From Dietzia sp032248695 (GTDB lineage Bacteria > Actinomycetota > Actinomycetes > Mycobacteriales > Mycobacteriaceae), in assembly GCF_032248695.1 (NCBI RefSeq), contig NZ_JAVHXC010000004.1, positions 310,001-374,000 of the forward strand: DNA of 64,000 nt, written 5' to 3'. Positions 62,852 through 64,000 of this stretch are shown here, piece after piece (the stretch's first letter is position 1; every line of letters begins with the position of its first letter). Under the pieces are notes generated by a model. That model was not told the DNA's origin. It made no database searches and saw only the letters and a list, made by a program, of their open reading frames with translations. The translations under genes were made by a program, and so were the position numbers.

Positions 62852-64000
62852 TCACTCGTCGTCGGGTCGGCGCTCCAGGGCCGTGATGTCCGGGGTGGGG
62901 CCGAGCAGGGTGAGTTCGTGCGCCTCGTCGCGGGCGGCCTGCGCGCGCAGGTGCGGCGCGATGGCCCGGCCGAGGTGGTAGCCCAGGATCACCACGAGCG
63001 TGCCCAGGGCGATGCCGCCGAGCTGGAAGTCGTCGGTGATGGTCAGGGTGGTGTCGCCGATCGCGATCACCACGCCCGCCGCGACGGGCACCAGGTTGAG
63101 GGGGTTGCCGAAGTCGACCCGGTTCTCCTTCCAGATCTTGGCGCCGAGCAGGCCGATCATGCCGTAGAGCACCACGGTGATGCCGCCGAGCACACCACCC
63201 GGGGTCGCGGAGATCACCGCGCCCAGCTTGGGCGAACATCCCAGCACGATCGCGGTCACCGCGGCCACCACGTAGGCGGCGGTCGAGTACACCTTGGTCG
63301 CGGCCATCACGCCGATGTTCTCGGCGTACGTCGTCGTCGCCGATCCACCGAAGCTCGTCGCCAGCACGGTCCCCGCGCCGTCGGCGGCCAGCGCGCGGCC
63401 CATCAGGCCGTCGGTCTCGGTCCGCGTGATCTCGCCGATCGCCTTGACGTGCCCGGCGTTCTCGGCGATCAGGGCGATCACACCGGGCACCACGAGCAGG
63501 ACGAACGCCAGGGAGAAGTCGGGGGCGTGGATGCCCACCACGCCGGCGGCCTCGTCGGTCATCGGCGGCAGGCCGATCCACGGCGCGTCCCACACCCCGG
63601 ACCAGTCGACGCGCAGGTGCTCGGTGACCTCGCCGGCGGTGGCGCTGAAGGAGGTGATGGGCCCGGTGAGCACGTCGAGCACCCAGGACAGGACGTAGCC
63701 GAAGATCAGGGCGAGGAAGATCGCGATGCGTCCGGCGAAGCCCTTGAGGCCGACGGTCATGCCGATGAGCACCACCATCACCGCCAGCGCGACCCACTGG
63801 TCCTGGGGCCAGTAGGTGTCGGCCACGACGGGCGCGAGGTTGAAGCCGAGCAGCATCACCACGGCGCCGGTGACCACGGGCGGCAGGATCGCGGTGACCA
63901 CGCGGCCGCCCACGAAGTGCACGATCAGGCCCACGACCAGCAGGGTGGCGCCGGCGACGAGCATCGCGCCGGTGACCTCGGCGCTCGTGCCGCCCTGCGC
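62852..64000 (-). CDS. NCS2 nucleobase permease, truncated at window edge
   Basis: At least 383 residues, with the N-terminus beyond position 64000. About nine hydrophobic segments are visible. Family signatures are LLGFNLAPVVADTYWPQ, AENAGHVKAIGEITRTE and the loop FGGSATTTYAENIGVMAATK. This is the uracil/xanthine (UraA/PbuX) cluster of proton-coupled purine or pyrimidine importers. The C-terminal tail is charged and cytoplasmic. It lies upstream of moaA on the same strand with a 54-base gap. Confidence 0.92.
   Translation of the reverse strand, partial: AQGGTSAEVTGAMLVAGATLLVVGLIVHFVGGRVVTAILPPVVTGAVVMLLGFNLAPVVADTYWPQDQWVALAVMVVLIGMTVGLKGFAGRIAIFLALIFGYVLSWVLDVLTGPITSFSATAGEVTEHLRVDWSGVWDAPWIGLPPMTDEAAGVVGIHAPDFSLAFVLLVVPGVIALIAENAGHVKAIGEITRTETDGLMGRALAADGAGTVLATSFGGSATTTYAENIGVMAATKVYSTAAYVVAAVTAIVLGCSPKLGAVISATPGGVLGGITVVLYGMIGLLGAKIWKENRVDFGNPLNLVPVAAGVVIAIGDTTLTITDDFQLGGIALGTLVVILGYHLGRAIAPHLRAQAARDEAHELTLLGPTPDITALERRPDDE

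Overview
This 64 kb window is GC-rich chromosomal DNA from an actinobacterium. It is most consistent with a mycolic-acid group genus of the Mycobacteriales, such as Dietzia or a close relative, though the genus is an inference. The case rests on the base composition, on several GTG starts, on a GT87 mannosyltransferase, on a mycobacterial-type GabD2, on a mycothiol-dependent maleylpyruvate isomerase-fold protein and on a Lcp rubber oxygenase. About 60 protein genes are supported. No tRNA, rRNA, insertion sequence, integrase, phage or CRISPR array is visible.

1-16 kb: an intergenic block of 260-bp tandem repeats is followed by a GDPD phosphodiesterase, a DUF4328 membrane protein, a DUF488 protein, a cold shock protein, MsrA, a Nudix hydrolase and superoxide dismutase. 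Next come an ArsR/SRPBCC pair, a Tat-exported neutral ceramidase, a SDR, a secreted Gly-Ser repeat protein, a TM0106-type RecB nuclease, a coiled-coil protein and CopC. A second repeat block precedes gabD2. 16-26 kb: a TipA-like MerR regulator, a SDR, a Gly-Ser repeat protein with a LAxTG sorting signal, cardiolipin synthase, an allantoinase-like protein that has lost its metal ligands divergent from a RraA-like gene, another Gly-Ser protein, and a flavodoxin-like/S4 pair. 25-37 kb: gltBD, two more Gly-Ser secreted proteins, a DUF4921 (GalT/HIT-like) protein, a CPYS glutaredoxin-like membrane protein and a kinase fusion. 37-52 kb: glycerate kinase, an FMN glutamate-synthase-like protein, an aldehyde dehydrogenase/DUF779/GAF-regulator module, an acyl-CoA synthetase, cysK-cysE, a GT87 mannosyltransferase and fdhD, then a divergent TetR/lcp pair. 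52-64 kb: an MFS/TetR pair, a MobA-MoeA fusion, nsrR-hmp between two copies of a hairpin element, a CatE-like dioxygenase, moaA-moaD-modA and a truncated NCS2 permease.

Functional threads. Molybdenum cofactor and formate dehydrogenase maturation genes recur (fdhD, mobA-moeA, moaA, moaD, modA), with no modBC and no molybdoenzyme in the window. Nitric oxide defence is nsrR-hmp. Nitrogen and sulfur assimilation are gltBD and cysKE. At least five exported, otherwise featureless proteins share a Gly-Ser-Leu (GSLG) motif style and are the best candidates for an undescribed surface system. The lcp gene conserves every heme-site residue I can recall for the Streptomyces K30 rubber oxygenase, and sits beside a TetR regulator with a shared palindromic operator.
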